Origin: Roseobacter sp.
Lineage (GTDB): Bacteria > Pseudomonadota > Alphaproteobacteria > Rhodobacterales > Rhodobacteraceae
NCBI GenBank assembly: GCA_024636475.1
Contig: JAGXHA010000043.1
Span: 1-64,000, forward strand
Direction of reading: 5' to 3'
Length of the DNA stretch: 64,000 bases
Shown here: positions 38,596-50,941 of the stretch, one piece after another
How the letters are laid out: each line of letters begins with the position of its first letter
Numbering within the stretch: position 1 is the first letter of the stretch
The notes under the pieces: generated by a model
Told to the model about the DNA's origin: nothing
The model's input: only the letters and a program-made list of their open reading frames with translations
Databases searched by the model: none
Program-made: the position numbers and the translations under genes

Positions 38596-40848
38596 TTAGC
38601 CCCCCGTCCATGGCCGCAGGTTGTTTTTCCCGACGATCAGTTTGGTTTGCTCCAGTGCGGTCTTTTTCAGTGCCTCAAGCACGATGGGCAGCCAGTTGCC
38701 TTTTTCAGTCGCCGTGACCCAAGGGTCTTGTGTGGTGGAGACAAGGAAATTGATCCCTGCCCCATGCGTCGGAGCCAGCGACAGGCGCGCACCGTAAGCA
38801 TCGACAAACTTTTGGCCATAATCGCTGACTTCAAAGCTTGAGGAGGTGACGAACATCGGCTGCTTGGGCACCGTGCCGCCATCATATTTACCAATGCTGA
38901 GCGCTTGGAACATGGCAGTGTTAAAGTCATTGGCCAGTGCCACATCTGAATTCCACCCATCAGCTGTGCGGAAATTCAGTGAATAGGTGACGATGTTCTG
39001 ATCCGACCCCATCTCGCGGAACACCTCTTGCGCGTCGGGGTTCGCCGCAAGGTACTCCAGCAATTCGTCATTTTCACGTGGCACGATCTCGCTGCGTATC
39101 ATCGCCAGTTGCGCGGCAATCTCGGCGTCGGATTTGCCCTGCTTTTGGGCAGGCAGACGCTGGAAGGGCACCACCTTGAAACATTCATTCTCGCCCGCGA
39201 TAGCCATCAGCTGCGCATAGAAGCGTTTGGAGTTGAAGATACATTTACCCAGCAACTTTCCATATCCCGACTGGTCAGGCCGGATGATCGCGTGAGACAG
39301 ATAGACCCCCGCAGCAGCGGCACCGGGTTTGGACCCTTCGATGCCGTAGACACCCACGGTCGGGTCAACGCCGCCGTGAAACACCACAGGTGCAGTAAAG
39401 GCGATCAGGTCACGCATCGCCCCGTTGCGATAGCAGATAGAACCCGCCGGATAGGGAATGAAACCCGCCTTGTGAGGGTCAACGGTTTGCGTATCGGCAT
39501 GCGCCAGCGCCTCGTATTGGCGCGTGACATAGTCGCTCATCACCATCGCGGGCGTATGGTTTTTAGCGCCCTGCTGTGTCTCGGGCTCGGGGAATCGCGG
39601 TTTGCGCAGGATCGAGGCGAAATAGCCCCCCCACGCGCCATCCACGTGAATCGTGAACTCCATCCCTTTTTTGCGGTACTCTTCGCGCAGCGCCACGATG
39701 TCGGCCAACGGATCAACCGAGCTTTCTTCGGTTGTGCCCATGACCGCAACGACCTCCAGAATTGGACGGCGGTTTTGGTAGCATGTCTCGATCTGGTCTC
39801 GCAGATGATCGATCATCATGCGGCCGTCCAGATCGACGTATGTGCTTTGCACGTTGTTGGCACCCAAGCCCAACAGGGCTGCACCCTTGGGCCACGAATA
39901 ATGTCGCGTGCTGGGGGCCATGATGACGGGCAGTTGCGTCACATCACGAAGATAGGTCCGGTGCATATCGGCCAGCCCGATATTCTGAACCGAGTATTTG
40001 TTCAGCACGGCTTTGACGGTGTCGGCCGTGATGCCGGGTATGGTTTGCAGGCGCGGTGACATGTTGATCACCTCGTCAACGCCAAGGTTCATCAAGGACC
40101 AGTTGTCCAACTCGATCAGCTTTGCGGTGCCCCCCTGTACCAACGTCACGGTAAAATCCCTGGCCGCTGCCATCGACGGCTCAAGCTTGATCGCATTGGC
40201 CAAAGACACGGGCAAATAGGTCAGATTGCGCGCCGCCCACATGCTTTCGGCATTGGCGACAGACCCGTCACAGGTGATATGGGCCCACGGCACAATCGTG
40301 CCTTCGGGCACAGTCTCGGTTTCAGGCACCTGATAGCCCAACATGCGCGACAGGTCTTTGCCAACTTCGATTTCCAGCAGCGTCGTCACGGGCGACGCCT
40401 CGGCGGCAACGTTGTTCTGGTTGTACAGCATTGCCGCAAAATATCCGACAAAGCCCGGCATCGTGCAGTCCCAATACATATGCGACTGGTTGCGATAGCT
40501 AGAAAGCGGGATCGACCCGTGAAGCGCATGCAGCATATGATCAAGCTGCACCTCAAGTGCTTCGATTGTCATCTTATATTCGGCAGAGGCTTTGATCTCT
40601 TCGGTGACATAGACCGGATCATGGAACTGCTCGCCATATTCGCGACGCGCCCCGGCGTTGGCAGCAACAGCCTTGCCGACCATCCGTTTCATGACCTCTT
40701 CGTTTTCGCCCATCGGGCCAATGAACCAGCCCGCCAGCGACGGAGTCCCTTTGGCATCCAGCAGATCAAGACGGTCGTTCTTTTGCTCGGCTGCGTGGAA
40801 GGCAGACAAGACGTTTGCAAAATGCGCTTTGCTGTCATGAGTGGTCAT
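38596..40848 (-). CDS. Pyridoxal-dependent group II decarboxylase, tyrosine/aromatic-amino-acid decarboxylase-like
   Basis: HVDGAWGGYFAS, TVDPHKAGFIPYPAGSICYRNG (PLP Lys); ATG at 40848 (MTTHDSK) preferred. Confidence 0.85.
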   Translation of the reverse strand: MTTHDSKAHFANVLSAFHAAEQKNDRLDLLDAKGTPSLAGWFIGPMGENEEVMKRMVGKAVAANAGARREYGEQFHDPVYVTEEIKASAEYKMTIEALEVQLDHMLHALHGSIPLSSYRNQSHMYWDCTMPGFVGYFAAMLYNQNNVAAEASPVTTLLEIEVGKDLSRMLGYQVPETETVPEGTIVPWAHITCDGSVANAESMWAARNLTYLPVSLANAIKLEPSMAAARDFTVTLVQGGTAKLIELDNWSLMNLGVDEVINMSPRLQTIPGITADTVKAVLNKYSVQNIGLADMHRTYLRDVTQLPVIMAPSTRHYSWPKGAALLGLGANNVQSTYVDLDGRMMIDHLRDQIETCYQNRRPILEVVAVMGTTEESSVDPLADIVALREEYRKKGMEFTIHVDGAWGGYFASILRKPRFPEPETQQGAKNHTPAMVMSDYVTRQYEALAHADTQTVDPHKAGFIPYPAGSICYRNGAMRDLIAFTAPVVFHGGVDPTVGVYGIEGSKPGAAAAGVYLSHAIIRPDQSGYGKLLGKCIFNSKRFYAQLMAIAGENECFKVVPFQRLPAQKQGKSDAEIAAQLAMIRSEIVPRENDELLEYLAANPDAQEVFREMGSDQNIVTYSLNFRTADGWNSDVALANDFNTAMFQALSIGKYDGGTVPKQPMFVTSSSFEVSDYGQKFVDAYGARLSLAPTHGAGINFLVSTTQDPWVTATEKGNWLPIVLEALKKTALEQTKLIVGKNNLRPWTGG

Positions 40849-40949
40849 TAAATTCGGCCCTTTGGGAATAATTAGAACGGTGGAAACCAGCGCAGAAATC
40901 ACGCCTCGTTATCTGAAGCAGAACAAGAAAACCGTTTACATTATTGGGG

Positions 40950-40974
40950 GTATACTAACGTATTTATTGTATAC
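40950..40974. promoter_or_regulatory. GTATAC-N13-GTATAC inverted repeat upstream of the decarboxylase gene
   Basis: Two exact GTATAC hexamers in an AT-rich intergenic region. Confidence 0.35.
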
Positions 40975-41045
40975 TTGGTCAAGATAATGCCAAGAAATCC
41001 CTCGAAAATCCCATATGATAGCCAAAAATACCATCTTGGGTTGTA

Positions 41046-42086
41046 TTAACGAGTCTGGAGTCTCTCAATGATACTGGTCGCGGTCACAGTCCCGATTGTT
41101 TTGCCGTCTTCCTGGACCGAAATCTGTGTAATATCATCGCCAAGCTGGTGAATAAGGTGCTCCACAGGCGTCTCGGCCGCGACCGAGGCGTCGTCCGCCT
41201 CTGCGACCGGCCCCATGACATCGCGCGCGGTCAGCACACCAAGAGGGTTCATATTGGCCACAAATTCAGCCACATACTCCGACGCGGGGTTCGAGAAAAT
41301 CTCGCGCGGGGTGCCGCATTGCACGATGCGACCGCCCTCCATGATCGCGATGCGACCGCCCAACTTGAACGCCTCGTCCAGATCATGGCTGACGAAGATA
41401 ATCGTGCGTTTCAACTCGCGTTGCAGGTCGAGCAATTCGTCTTGCAAACGGGTGCGGATCAGCGGATCAAGCGCGGAAAACGGCTCGTCCATCAGCAAGA
41501 TCGGGGCTTCGGTCGCAAAGGCACGCGCAAGACCCACGCGTTGCTGCATCCCGCCGGACAGATCGCCCACCTTGCGGTCGGCCCAGTCGGAAAGGCCCAC
41601 AAGTGCCAGCTGCCTGTCTGCCCGCTCAATCCGTTCGGCCTTGGGCACATCAGCCAGTTCAAGACCAAGCGCCACATTATCGCGCACACTGCGCCAGGGT
41701 AGAAGGCCGAATTGCTGGAATACCATCGACACACATTCGCGCCGCACCCGGCGCAGATCAGTGGCAGAACAACTTGCGACATCGCATGTCCATTCGCCGG
41801 CATTGACCCGCACGGTGCCCCGCGCCAACGGGTTCAACCCATTGACCGCGCGCAACAAGGTAGATTTGCCAGACCCCGAAAGCCCCATGAGCACAAGGAT
41901 CTCACCTGAAGCCACCTCTAGCGTGCAGTTGTGCACGCCAAGAACCTGCCCGGTGGCGACTTCGATCTCGGCCCGGTCCTGACCCTTGTCCATCAAAGGC
42001 AGTGCTTTTTCCGGTGCCGCACCAAACACGATTGACACATTGTCAAATTCGACGGCGTTCTTTGAAGACTTCATATCAGTGCTCAT
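41046..42086 (-). CDS. choV: Choline/glycine betaine ABC transporter ATP-binding protein
   Basis: LMGLSGSGKSTLLRAVNGLNPLARG, LSGGMQQRVGLARAFATEAPILLMDEPFSALDPLIR, C-terminal CBS-like extension. Confidence 0.85.
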   Translation of the reverse strand: MSTDMKSSKNAVEFDNVSIVFGAAPEKALPLMDKGQDRAEIEVATGQVLGVHNCTLEVASGEILVLMGLSGSGKSTLLRAVNGLNPLARGTVRVNAGEWTCDVASCSATDLRRVRRECVSMVFQQFGLLPWRSVRDNVALGLELADVPKAERIERADRQLALVGLSDWADRKVGDLSGGMQQRVGLARAFATEAPILLMDEPFSALDPLIRTRLQDELLDLQRELKRTIIFVSHDLDEAFKLGGRIAIMEGGRIVQCGTPREIFSNPASEYVAEFVANMNPLGVLTARDVMGPVAEADDASVAAETPVEHLIHQLGDDITQISVQEDGKTIGTVTATSIIERLQTR

Positions 42087-42916
42087 TTGCGTGTCACCCG
42101 CAGCATACGGTCCAGCATGATTGCCACCACCACGATGATCAGACCGGATTCAAAGCCTAATCCGGTATTTACCGAATTGAGCGCCCGCACCACAGGCACC
42201 CCTAACCCATCAGCCCCCACAAGCGCCGCGATAACCACCATCGACAGCGAGAGCATGATGGTTTGGTTCAGCCCCGTCATGATTTGCGGCAAAGCATAAG
42301 GCAGCTCGATTTTCCACAAGGTCTGGCTGGGTTTCGCGCCAAAGGCCTGCGCCGCCTCAAGCAATGCTTTCGGCGTCGAGGCGATGCCAAGCTGGGTCAA
42401 CCGGATAGGTGCCGGCAGAACAAAGATCACCGTGGCGATCAGGCCCGGAACCATGCCAATGCCGAAAAATACAATGGCCGGAATAAGATAAACAAAGGTC
42501 GGCAAGGTCTGCATCAGATCCAACACCGGTGCCATATAGCGATAAAGCTTGGGACGGTGCGCTGCTGCAATCCCTATGGGAACGCCCACGCCCATACACA
42601 CCACACAGGCCGACAGGACCAGCGTGAGGCTTTCGGTGGTTTCTTCCCAGTAATCTTGATTGAGGATAAACAAGAACCCGATCACGATCAGAAGCGGCGT
42701 TTTCCAGTTGCGCTGGATCAGCCAGGTCAGTGCTGCGAATGCCGCGATGATGAACAAGGGATGCGGCGTTTGCAGGACCCATAAAATCGCATCAATCAAC
42801 CACTCCATCGCGACAGAAAGCCCGTCAAACAACCAGCCCGCGTTGACAAGCAGCCATTCAAACAGCGCTTCGGCAGCATCATCAATCGGGATTTTATTGT
42901 CGGTGAGCCAGTTCAT
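42083..42916 (-). CDS. choW: Choline/glycine betaine ABC transporter permease
   Basis: VYLIPAIVFFGIGMVPGLIATVIFVLPAPIRLTQLGI; ProW-type. Confidence 0.87.
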   Translation of the reverse strand: MNWLTDNKIPIDDAAEALFEWLLVNAGWLFDGLSVAMEWLIDAILWVLQTPHPLFIIAAFAALTWLIQRNWKTPLLIVIGFLFILNQDYWEETTESLTLVLSACVVCMGVGVPIGIAAAHRPKLYRYMAPVLDLMQTLPTFVYLIPAIVFFGIGMVPGLIATVIFVLPAPIRLTQLGIASTPKALLEAAQAFGAKPSQTLWKIELPYALPQIMTGLNQTIMLSLSMVVIAALVGADGLGVPVVRALNSVNTGLGFESGLIIVVVAIMLDRMLRVTRK

Positions 42917-42946
42917 GGATGTCTCCGCAAGAGGGGTCTTTCAAGC

Positions 42947-42978
42947 AAAAAAGGGCCCACCGCGTGGCAGGCCCTTTT
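42947..42978 (-). terminator. Hairpin/U-tract between choX and choW (probable attenuator)
   Basis: AAAAGGGCC...GGCCCTTTT stem; TTTTTT on minus strand. Confidence 0.7.
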
Positions 42979-42994
42979 GATCAATCGCGTTGCA

Positions 42995-43918
42995 TTACTC
43001 GACGATGGTTTTCGCAGCCATCATCGCATCGCCACCGTCCATCGTGGTCACACCTGCCAGCCATGCATCCAGCACGGCGGGGTTGGCCTTGATCCAGGCC
43101 TTTGCGGCCACGTCAGGATCTTGGCCATCATCCAGGATCGCGCCCATGATCTCGTTTTCCATGGCCAGTGTGAATTCCAGGTTGTTCAGCAGCGTCCCAA
43201 CGTTGGGGCAGTCTTCGACAAAGCCTGCGCGGGTGTTGGTGTAGACCGATGCGCCGCCCAGATCCGGGCCAAAGAAATCATCACCGCCCTCAAGGTAGGT
43301 CAGTTCGAAATTGGCATTCATCGGGTGTGGCTCCCAGCCCAGAAAGACAACCGGCTCGTTCTTGCCCGTGGCGCGCTTGACCTGCGCCAGCATGCCTTGT
43401 TCGGAAGATTCCTTGACCTTGAATTCCTTGAGGTCAAAGGCGTTCGTATCGATCATAGACTGGATCAGGCGGTTGCCGTCATTTCCCGGCTCGATGCCAT
43501 AAATCGTCCCGTCAAGTGCATCGGCATTCGCAGCGATATCGGCAAACGTCATGATGCCCATATCTGCGGCGGCCTTGTTGACGGCCAGCGTGTATTTCGC
43601 CCCCGTCAGGTTGGCACGCAAACTATCGACGGTGCCGTCCGCGCGGTAAGGCGCGATGTCAGCCTCCATCGTGGGCATCCAGTTGCCCAGAAAGACGTCA
43701 ACATCACCGGCAGCCATCGCAGTATAGGTCACCGGAACGGACAGGATTTTAATGTCCGTTTCATAGCCTAAAGCTTCCAGAACGACAGTTGTGGCGGCGG
43801 TTGTTGCGGTAATGTCTGTCCAGCCTACATCGGAAAATGTAATTTCTTCACATCCTGCAGCGGCAAGGCTGGTGGCAAAGCTAAGCGAAAGAGCTGTGGT
43901 CGTGGCGAGAATTTTCAT
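42995..43918 (-). CDS. choX: Choline/glycine betaine ABC transporter substrate-binding protein
   Basis: Signal peptide; CEEITFSDVGWTDITATTAATTVVLEALGYETDI, FLGNWMPTMEADI, FLGWEPHPMN. Confidence 0.87.
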   Translation of the reverse strand: MKILATTTALSLSFATSLAAAGCEEITFSDVGWTDITATTAATTVVLEALGYETDIKILSVPVTYTAMAAGDVDVFLGNWMPTMEADIAPYRADGTVDSLRANLTGAKYTLAVNKAAADMGIMTFADIAANADALDGTIYGIEPGNDGNRLIQSMIDTNAFDLKEFKVKESSEQGMLAQVKRATGKNEPVVFLGWEPHPMNANFELTYLEGGDDFFGPDLGGASVYTNTRAGFVEDCPNVGTLLNNLEFTLAMENEIMGAILDDGQDPDVAAKAWIKANPAVLDAWLAGVTTMDGGDAMMAAKTIVE

Positions 43919-44179
43919 ATCTGGCGGCGTCCCTGAATTGTTATAATTGATGGCGCATTAGAGCGCCAAGAGGTCATGTATTGCAACCCGTTTGTTGGGG
44001 AGTATTCCGGTGCTTTCAGCTGCCGGGTGCAGCGCTTTGATCGCAAAAGACCAAGTGACCATTTTTGCGGCCAGCACGCTTACATGAAAATATGTTTGAA
44101 AAATCTAAAAACGAATAGCGTTTGTCATCCGCAAACGCATCTAAACCAACGGGACCCTAACGAGCCGGCTTCGTCTTGT

Positions 44180-44213
44180 AAAATCCGTCCGGGCAGCGTG
44201 ACTGCCCGGACGG
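44180..44213 (-). terminator. Terminator downstream of katG
   Basis: CCGTCCGGGCAG-N5-CTGCCCGGACGG (12-bp perfect stem) followed on minus strand by ATTTT. Confidence 0.8.
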
Positions 44214-44221
44214 TTATCGCG

Positions 44222-46459
<2,238 letters not shown>

Positions 46460-46523
46460 TTATATGCCTTCGCCGAGCATAAAATCAAATTGAATAATCT
46501 TACCGCCGTGATAAGCTGTACTT

Positions 46524-47507
46524 ATGAAAGATATCACTCTCAAACAGTTACGTTATTTTGACGCCTTGGCCCGCTATCAGCATTTCGGCCATGCCGCTGA
46601 GGCATGTTCAATCTCGCAGCCAGCGCTTTCCTTGCAGATCAAAGAGCTTGAACGCATGTTCGGGGCCACGTTGGTTGAACGCAGTGCCCCCAAGATCAGA
46701 CTGACCACGCGAGGCGAAGACTTTATCGCCAAGGGCCGCCAGATCCTGCTGGCGGTAGAAGAACTGGACGATCTCATGAGGGCCTCCAAAGGGCCATTGG
46801 CGGGTCGGTTGCGATTGGGTATTATTCCGACCGTCGCCCCCTATCTTTTGCCCGAGATCATGGTGGCCTTGTCTGCGCAGTTTGGGCAACTGGAACTTGA
46901 AGTGCGCGAATCCATGACGAAATCGTTGATCGAGGATTTGTCCGAAGGTCTTCTGGATCTCGCGGTTGTCGCCCTTCCGATCTCGGAACCGAACCTGCGC
47001 GAGGTCGCCTTGTTCGGTGAAGAATTCGCACTTGTCCGCCCAGAGAGGGATGCAGACAAACCCATTCCCAGCCCCAAACTGCTTAAGACTATGCACCTGC
47101 TGCTGCTAGAGGAAGGACATTGCTTTCGTGATCAAGCGCTTTCGGTATGCCAGATGTCCGATGCACAGCCGCGCCAGTTGATGGAAGGCAGTTCGCTATC
47201 GACACTGGTTCAGATGGTCGGCGCGGGGATGGGCGTTACCCTCATTCCAGAGATTGCCATCAATCTGGAGGCGCGATCCACGGACGTGTCTATCGTCAAA
47301 TTCCCCAAGCCCGCACCCACCCGCACAATCGGGATGGTTTGGCGCAAAACCAATCCTCTTTCCGATCAATTCCTCCAGATCGGAGAGATCGTGCGCAGCG
47401 TAGGCGAGAAAAAGCGCGATGTGACGAGGGTGGACTCGGGCGTGCATCCAACCGCCGAGGATGACAGCACAAGTTTGCCAGTGATGACAGCGTCCATCCC
47501 GAAATGA
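46524..47507 (+). CDS. oxyR: LysR-family hydrogen-peroxide regulator
   Basis: LKQLRYFDALARYQHFGHAAEACSISQPALSLQIKELE; LLLLEEGHCFRDQALSVC (Cys pair region); divergent from katG. Confidence 0.9.
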   Translation: MKDITLKQLRYFDALARYQHFGHAAEACSISQPALSLQIKELERMFGATLVERSAPKIRLTTRGEDFIAKGRQILLAVEELDDLMRASKGPLAGRLRLGIIPTVAPYLLPEIMVALSAQFGQLELEVRESMTKSLIEDLSEGLLDLAVVALPISEPNLREVALFGEEFALVRPERDADKPIPSPKLLKTMHLLLLEEGHCFRDQALSVCQMSDAQPRQLMEGSSLSTLVQMVGAGMGVTLIPEIAINLEARSTDVSIVKFPKPAPTRTIGMVWRKTNPLSDQFLQIGEIVRSVGEKKRDVTRVDSGVHPTAEDDSTSLPVMTASIPK

Positions 47508-47663
47508 TCACGCACCGCTGTCGCAGATGCAAGCGAAGCCCAAAAGTAAGCGGCTCTCTCGCGTGTCGGGATAATAATCGATATTCTTACTTAGAAAAAT
47601 GCTCCAAGGTTTTGCGCATGTCCCCAGCCGCATAGAAAGAACCTACATCTTTGTTTCAGGATC

Positions 47664-48830
47664 CTATGTCGCGACAAGAGACCGGGCAATCAGCTCCTTC
47701 ATGATCTCGTTGCTGCCGCCATAAATCTTTTGCACACGGGCATCTGCGTAAAGCTGGGCGATGGGATAATCGCTCATATAGCCATAACCGCCATGCAGTT
47801 GGAGGCATTCATCAACGACATCGCATTGCATCTGCGTGACCCACCACTTTGCCATCGATGCCGTAGACGCATCCAGCGTCCCTGCCATAAAACGGTCAAT
47901 ACAGTTATCGACGAAAACCCGTGCCACATGCGCAATCGTTTTCGCCTCGGCCAGTTTGAAACGGGTATTTTGCATCTCAAGCAAGGATTTACCAAATACC
48001 TGTCTGTTGGCCGTGTAGTCAATCGTGACCGCCAAAGCGGTTTCCATCGCAGCAATACCACCGACAGCGATGATCAGACGTTCACGCGGAAGGGCTGTCA
48101 TCAATTGCTTAAAGCCCTGCCCTTCTGCGCCGCCCAGCAAATTTTCAGGACCGACGCGGACATTGTCAAAGAACAGTTCGGACGTGTCCTGACTTTTCAG
48201 TCCTATCTTGTCGAGGTTGCGGCCCCGCGCAAAGCCCTTCTGGTTTTCGGTCTCGACCACGACAAGCGAGATGCCTTTGCCACCTTGGGACGGGTCCGTT
48301 TTGCATACGACAATCACCAGATCGGCAAGTTGGCCATTTGAAATAAAGGTCTTGGAGCCGTTGATGACATATTCGTTTCCGTCCAGCGTCGCGGTCGTCT
48401 TAATCGATTGCAAGTCAGAGCCCGTGCCCGGTTCGGTCATTGCAATCGCACAGACCAACTCTCCCGATGCCATGCCCGGCAACCAGCGTTTTTTCTGCTC
48501 TTCGGTGCCGTAGTCCAAAAAGTAATGAGCACAGATCTGGCTGTGCACCGAGTTCCCAAAACCCGACGACCCTGACGCCCCTTTGCCGCGGTGTTGTTCG
48601 GTCAGGATGACGCATTCATGACGAAAATCGCCTCCAGCCCCGCCATATTCTTCGGGGATCGAGGCACATAGAATGCCTGCATCCCCCGCCTTGTTCCAAA
48701 ACGCGCGGTCCACATGGCCCTGCGCTCGCCAGCGATCCTCATGAGGAAACATTTCTGCGCGGTAAAATCTGTTGATCTCATCGGCAAGCATGCGCAATTC
48801 ATCGGTCATCCAAGTCGCTTCATAGCTCAT
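47664..48830 (-). CDS. Acyl-CoA dehydrogenase
   Basis: CAIAMTEPGTGSDLQSIKTTATLDGNEYVINGSKTFISNG; QLHGGYGYMSDYPIAQLYADARVQKIYGGSNEIMKELIAR. Confidence 0.93.
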   Translation of the reverse strand: MSYEATWMTDELRMLADEINRFYRAEMFPHEDRWRAQGHVDRAFWNKAGDAGILCASIPEEYGGAGGDFRHECVILTEQHRGKGASGSSGFGNSVHSQICAHYFLDYGTEEQKKRWLPGMASGELVCAIAMTEPGTGSDLQSIKTTATLDGNEYVINGSKTFISNGQLADLVIVVCKTDPSQGGKGISLVVVETENQKGFARGRNLDKIGLKSQDTSELFFDNVRVGPENLLGGAEGQGFKQLMTALPRERLIIAVGGIAAMETALAVTIDYTANRQVFGKSLLEMQNTRFKLAEAKTIAHVARVFVDNCIDRFMAGTLDASTASMAKWWVTQMQCDVVDECLQLHGGYGYMSDYPIAQLYADARVQKIYGGSNEIMKELIARSLVAT

Positions 48831-49933
48831 GTTGTTTCCCCTTCTTGCGTTGCGGACGCGCGGATTTCAGCCAGAATTTCGGCGGTGTGTTCCCCGCGTG
48901 CGGGTGGTCTGCGCGGCACAGGGGTTTGATTGTCAAATCGTGGTGCGGCTGCGGCCTGCAGCGGGCCGTCAGCACTCCAGATGCCACGCGCTTTGCTCAG
49001 CTCGTGGCCCAGCGCCTCGTCTGGGCTTAGCACGGGTGCGACGCAGGCATCCGTGCCCGCAAAAACCTTTGCCCAATGATCGCGGGACCGTGTTGCAAAC
49101 AAATCCACCAGCCGTTGCATCGCCTTTGGCCAGCTTGCAGGATCAAACTGGTGGATGAAGTCGGCATCATCTTCCAAACCGAGATGCGTCAGGAAAACTG
49201 TGTAGAACTTGGATTCCAGACATTGCACGCTGATAAACCGGCCATCTGCGCAGGCATATGTCCGGCTCCAGTGTGGCCCGTCCAAAAGGCTGGCACCCCG
49301 GTCCGAGTTTTGCGGCCCACTTTGCCTCAGCGTCATCAGCAAGTTCATCATATGGGCAGACCCGTCAACGATTGCCGCATCAACCACCGTACCGTTGCCA
49401 GTCTGGCGCGCGTTCAAAATACCTGCCAGCATGCCTACAGTAAGATAGAGGGCCCCGCCCCCGATATCCCCTACCAAGGTAGGTGGCGCAACAGGTGGTT
49501 GCCCTGGCAATGACGCATACCAAAGCGCGCCGGACAGACCGATATAATTCATGTCATGACCTGCCATGGTGGCCATCGGTCCGGTCTGGCCCCATCCCGT
49601 CATCCGGCCATAGACCAGCGCCGGGTTGATCGCGTGGCAAACCTCAGGTCCAAGCCCCAGCTTTTCCATCACACCCGGACGGAACCCCTCGATCAGGCCA
49701 TCCGCCGTGCGCAGCAACGCCTTCAGCGTCGCCACGTCCTGCGGGTCTTTAAGGTCCAGCGCGATAGAACGTTTTCCACGGTCGATAACAGGTGCGGCGG
49801 GCATACCCGGAGTGGGGTTGCCGCCCTTGCGGTGGACGACAACCACATCCGCGCCCAGATCGGCCAGATGCATGGCAGAAAAAGGCGCAGGACCGATCCC
49901 CTCGATCTCTATGATGCGGATGCCATTCAACAT
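48827..49933 (-). CDS. CaiB/BaiF-family CoA-transferase
   Basis: MLNGIRIIEIEGIGPAPFSAMHLADLGADVVVVHR, GKRSIALDLKDP, EGFRPGVMEKLGLG, RMTGWGQTGPMATMAGHDMNY; ATG at 49933 preferred. Confidence 0.92.
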   Translation of the reverse strand: MLNGIRIIEIEGIGPAPFSAMHLADLGADVVVVHRKGGNPTPGMPAAPVIDRGKRSIALDLKDPQDVATLKALLRTADGLIEGFRPGVMEKLGLGPEVCHAINPALVYGRMTGWGQTGPMATMAGHDMNYIGLSGALWYASLPGQPPVAPPTLVGDIGGGALYLTVGMLAGILNARQTGNGTVVDAAIVDGSAHMMNLLMTLRQSGPQNSDRGASLLDGPHWSRTYACADGRFISVQCLESKFYTVFLTHLGLEDDADFIHQFDPASWPKAMQRLVDLFATRSRDHWAKVFAGTDACVAPVLSPDEALGHELSKARGIWSADGPLQAAAAPRFDNQTPVPRRPPARGEHTAEILAEIRASATQEGETT

Positions 49934-50086
49934 CTGTTTTTCCTCTTCCCTCATAACTGCGGCAATCGCCACCGACCTGCCATCCACTCTAGTATTGTTT
50001 TTCCACCCTGGAACAGCCCGGCCTTACCCCTTGTGCCGACCTGTCCTGATTTTGCATCTATTCCAAGGTGATCAAACGCGTGCCCC

Positions 50087-50941
50087 TTAGAAAAGCGCCT
50101 CAAGCAACGGATTGGGGAATTTGCGCCTGATGGTAACAGCCTGAAAACTCTCGGACAGCCCCACGTCATAGTCCGCTTCCTTGAGCAGGCCCGTTTCCAG
50201 TTCGTTTTTGACCACAATCGGCGGCAACAAGGCCAGCCCGATGTCTTCGCGCGCCAACAGGCGCATCATCGCCATGTCGTCGACTTCTGCCGCAAGGACG
50301 GGCCGGATATCCAGACGTTCGCACAGCGTATCAAATCCGGCCCTGATGGGGCTGTCAGTGGTGGGAACAATGATGGGATTTCTTCCCAACAGATCATTCA
50401 GGCTTTGTCCCGCGTTGATCCGTGCAGCAGTACCGATGATGCTGACGGGCTGTTGGGACACCGGGTGCACCATGAACGATGTCAGCGCATCCGACGCCGG
50501 GCTTCGGTTGGTCAGCACGACATCCAGCCTGAGCGCTTCCAACCCCAAAAGCAGCTCCATCGAGGTGCCCGAGCGCAGAATCAGCTCGACCTCGGGTTTG
50601 CCCAGAAGCGGGCGCAGGAATTCGATCTGGAAGTTGCGCGAGAGTGTGGCCAGCGCGCCGACCCGCAAGACCTGACGCGGGCTGGCTGTGCGTTGAAGCG
50701 TTGCCAGCAACTCCTGACCCGCGCCAAAAATCGTATCGGCATAGTCAACCGCGATCCGCCCTGCTTCGGTCAGATGCAACTGCCTTCCCCGACGTTCAAA
50801 CACGGGTTGGCCCAACCGATCCTCCAGCTTTCGGATCTGAACGGATACGGCAGATTGCGACAGATTAAGCCGCGCTGCTGTGCGCGTCAGGTTCCCGTCG
50901 CGGGCGACCTCCCAGAAATATCGCAGGTGATTATAATTCAT
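50087..50941 (-). CDS. LysR-family transcriptional regulator (NhaR-like)
   Basis: MNYNHLRYFWEVARDGNLTRTAARLNLSQSAVSVQIRKLEDRLGQPVFERRGRQLHLTEAG; divergent from dabB. Confidence 0.88.
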   Translation of the reverse strand: MNYNHLRYFWEVARDGNLTRTAARLNLSQSAVSVQIRKLEDRLGQPVFERRGRQLHLTEAGRIAVDYADTIFGAGQELLATLQRTASPRQVLRVGALATLSRNFQIEFLRPLLGKPEVELILRSGTSMELLLGLEALRLDVVLTNRSPASDALTSFMVHPVSQQPVSIIGTAARINAGQSLNDLLGRNPIIVPTTDSPIRAGFDTLCERLDIRPVLAAEVDDMAMMRLLAREDIGLALLPPIVVKNELETGLLKEADYDVGLSESFQAVTIRRKFPNPLLEALF

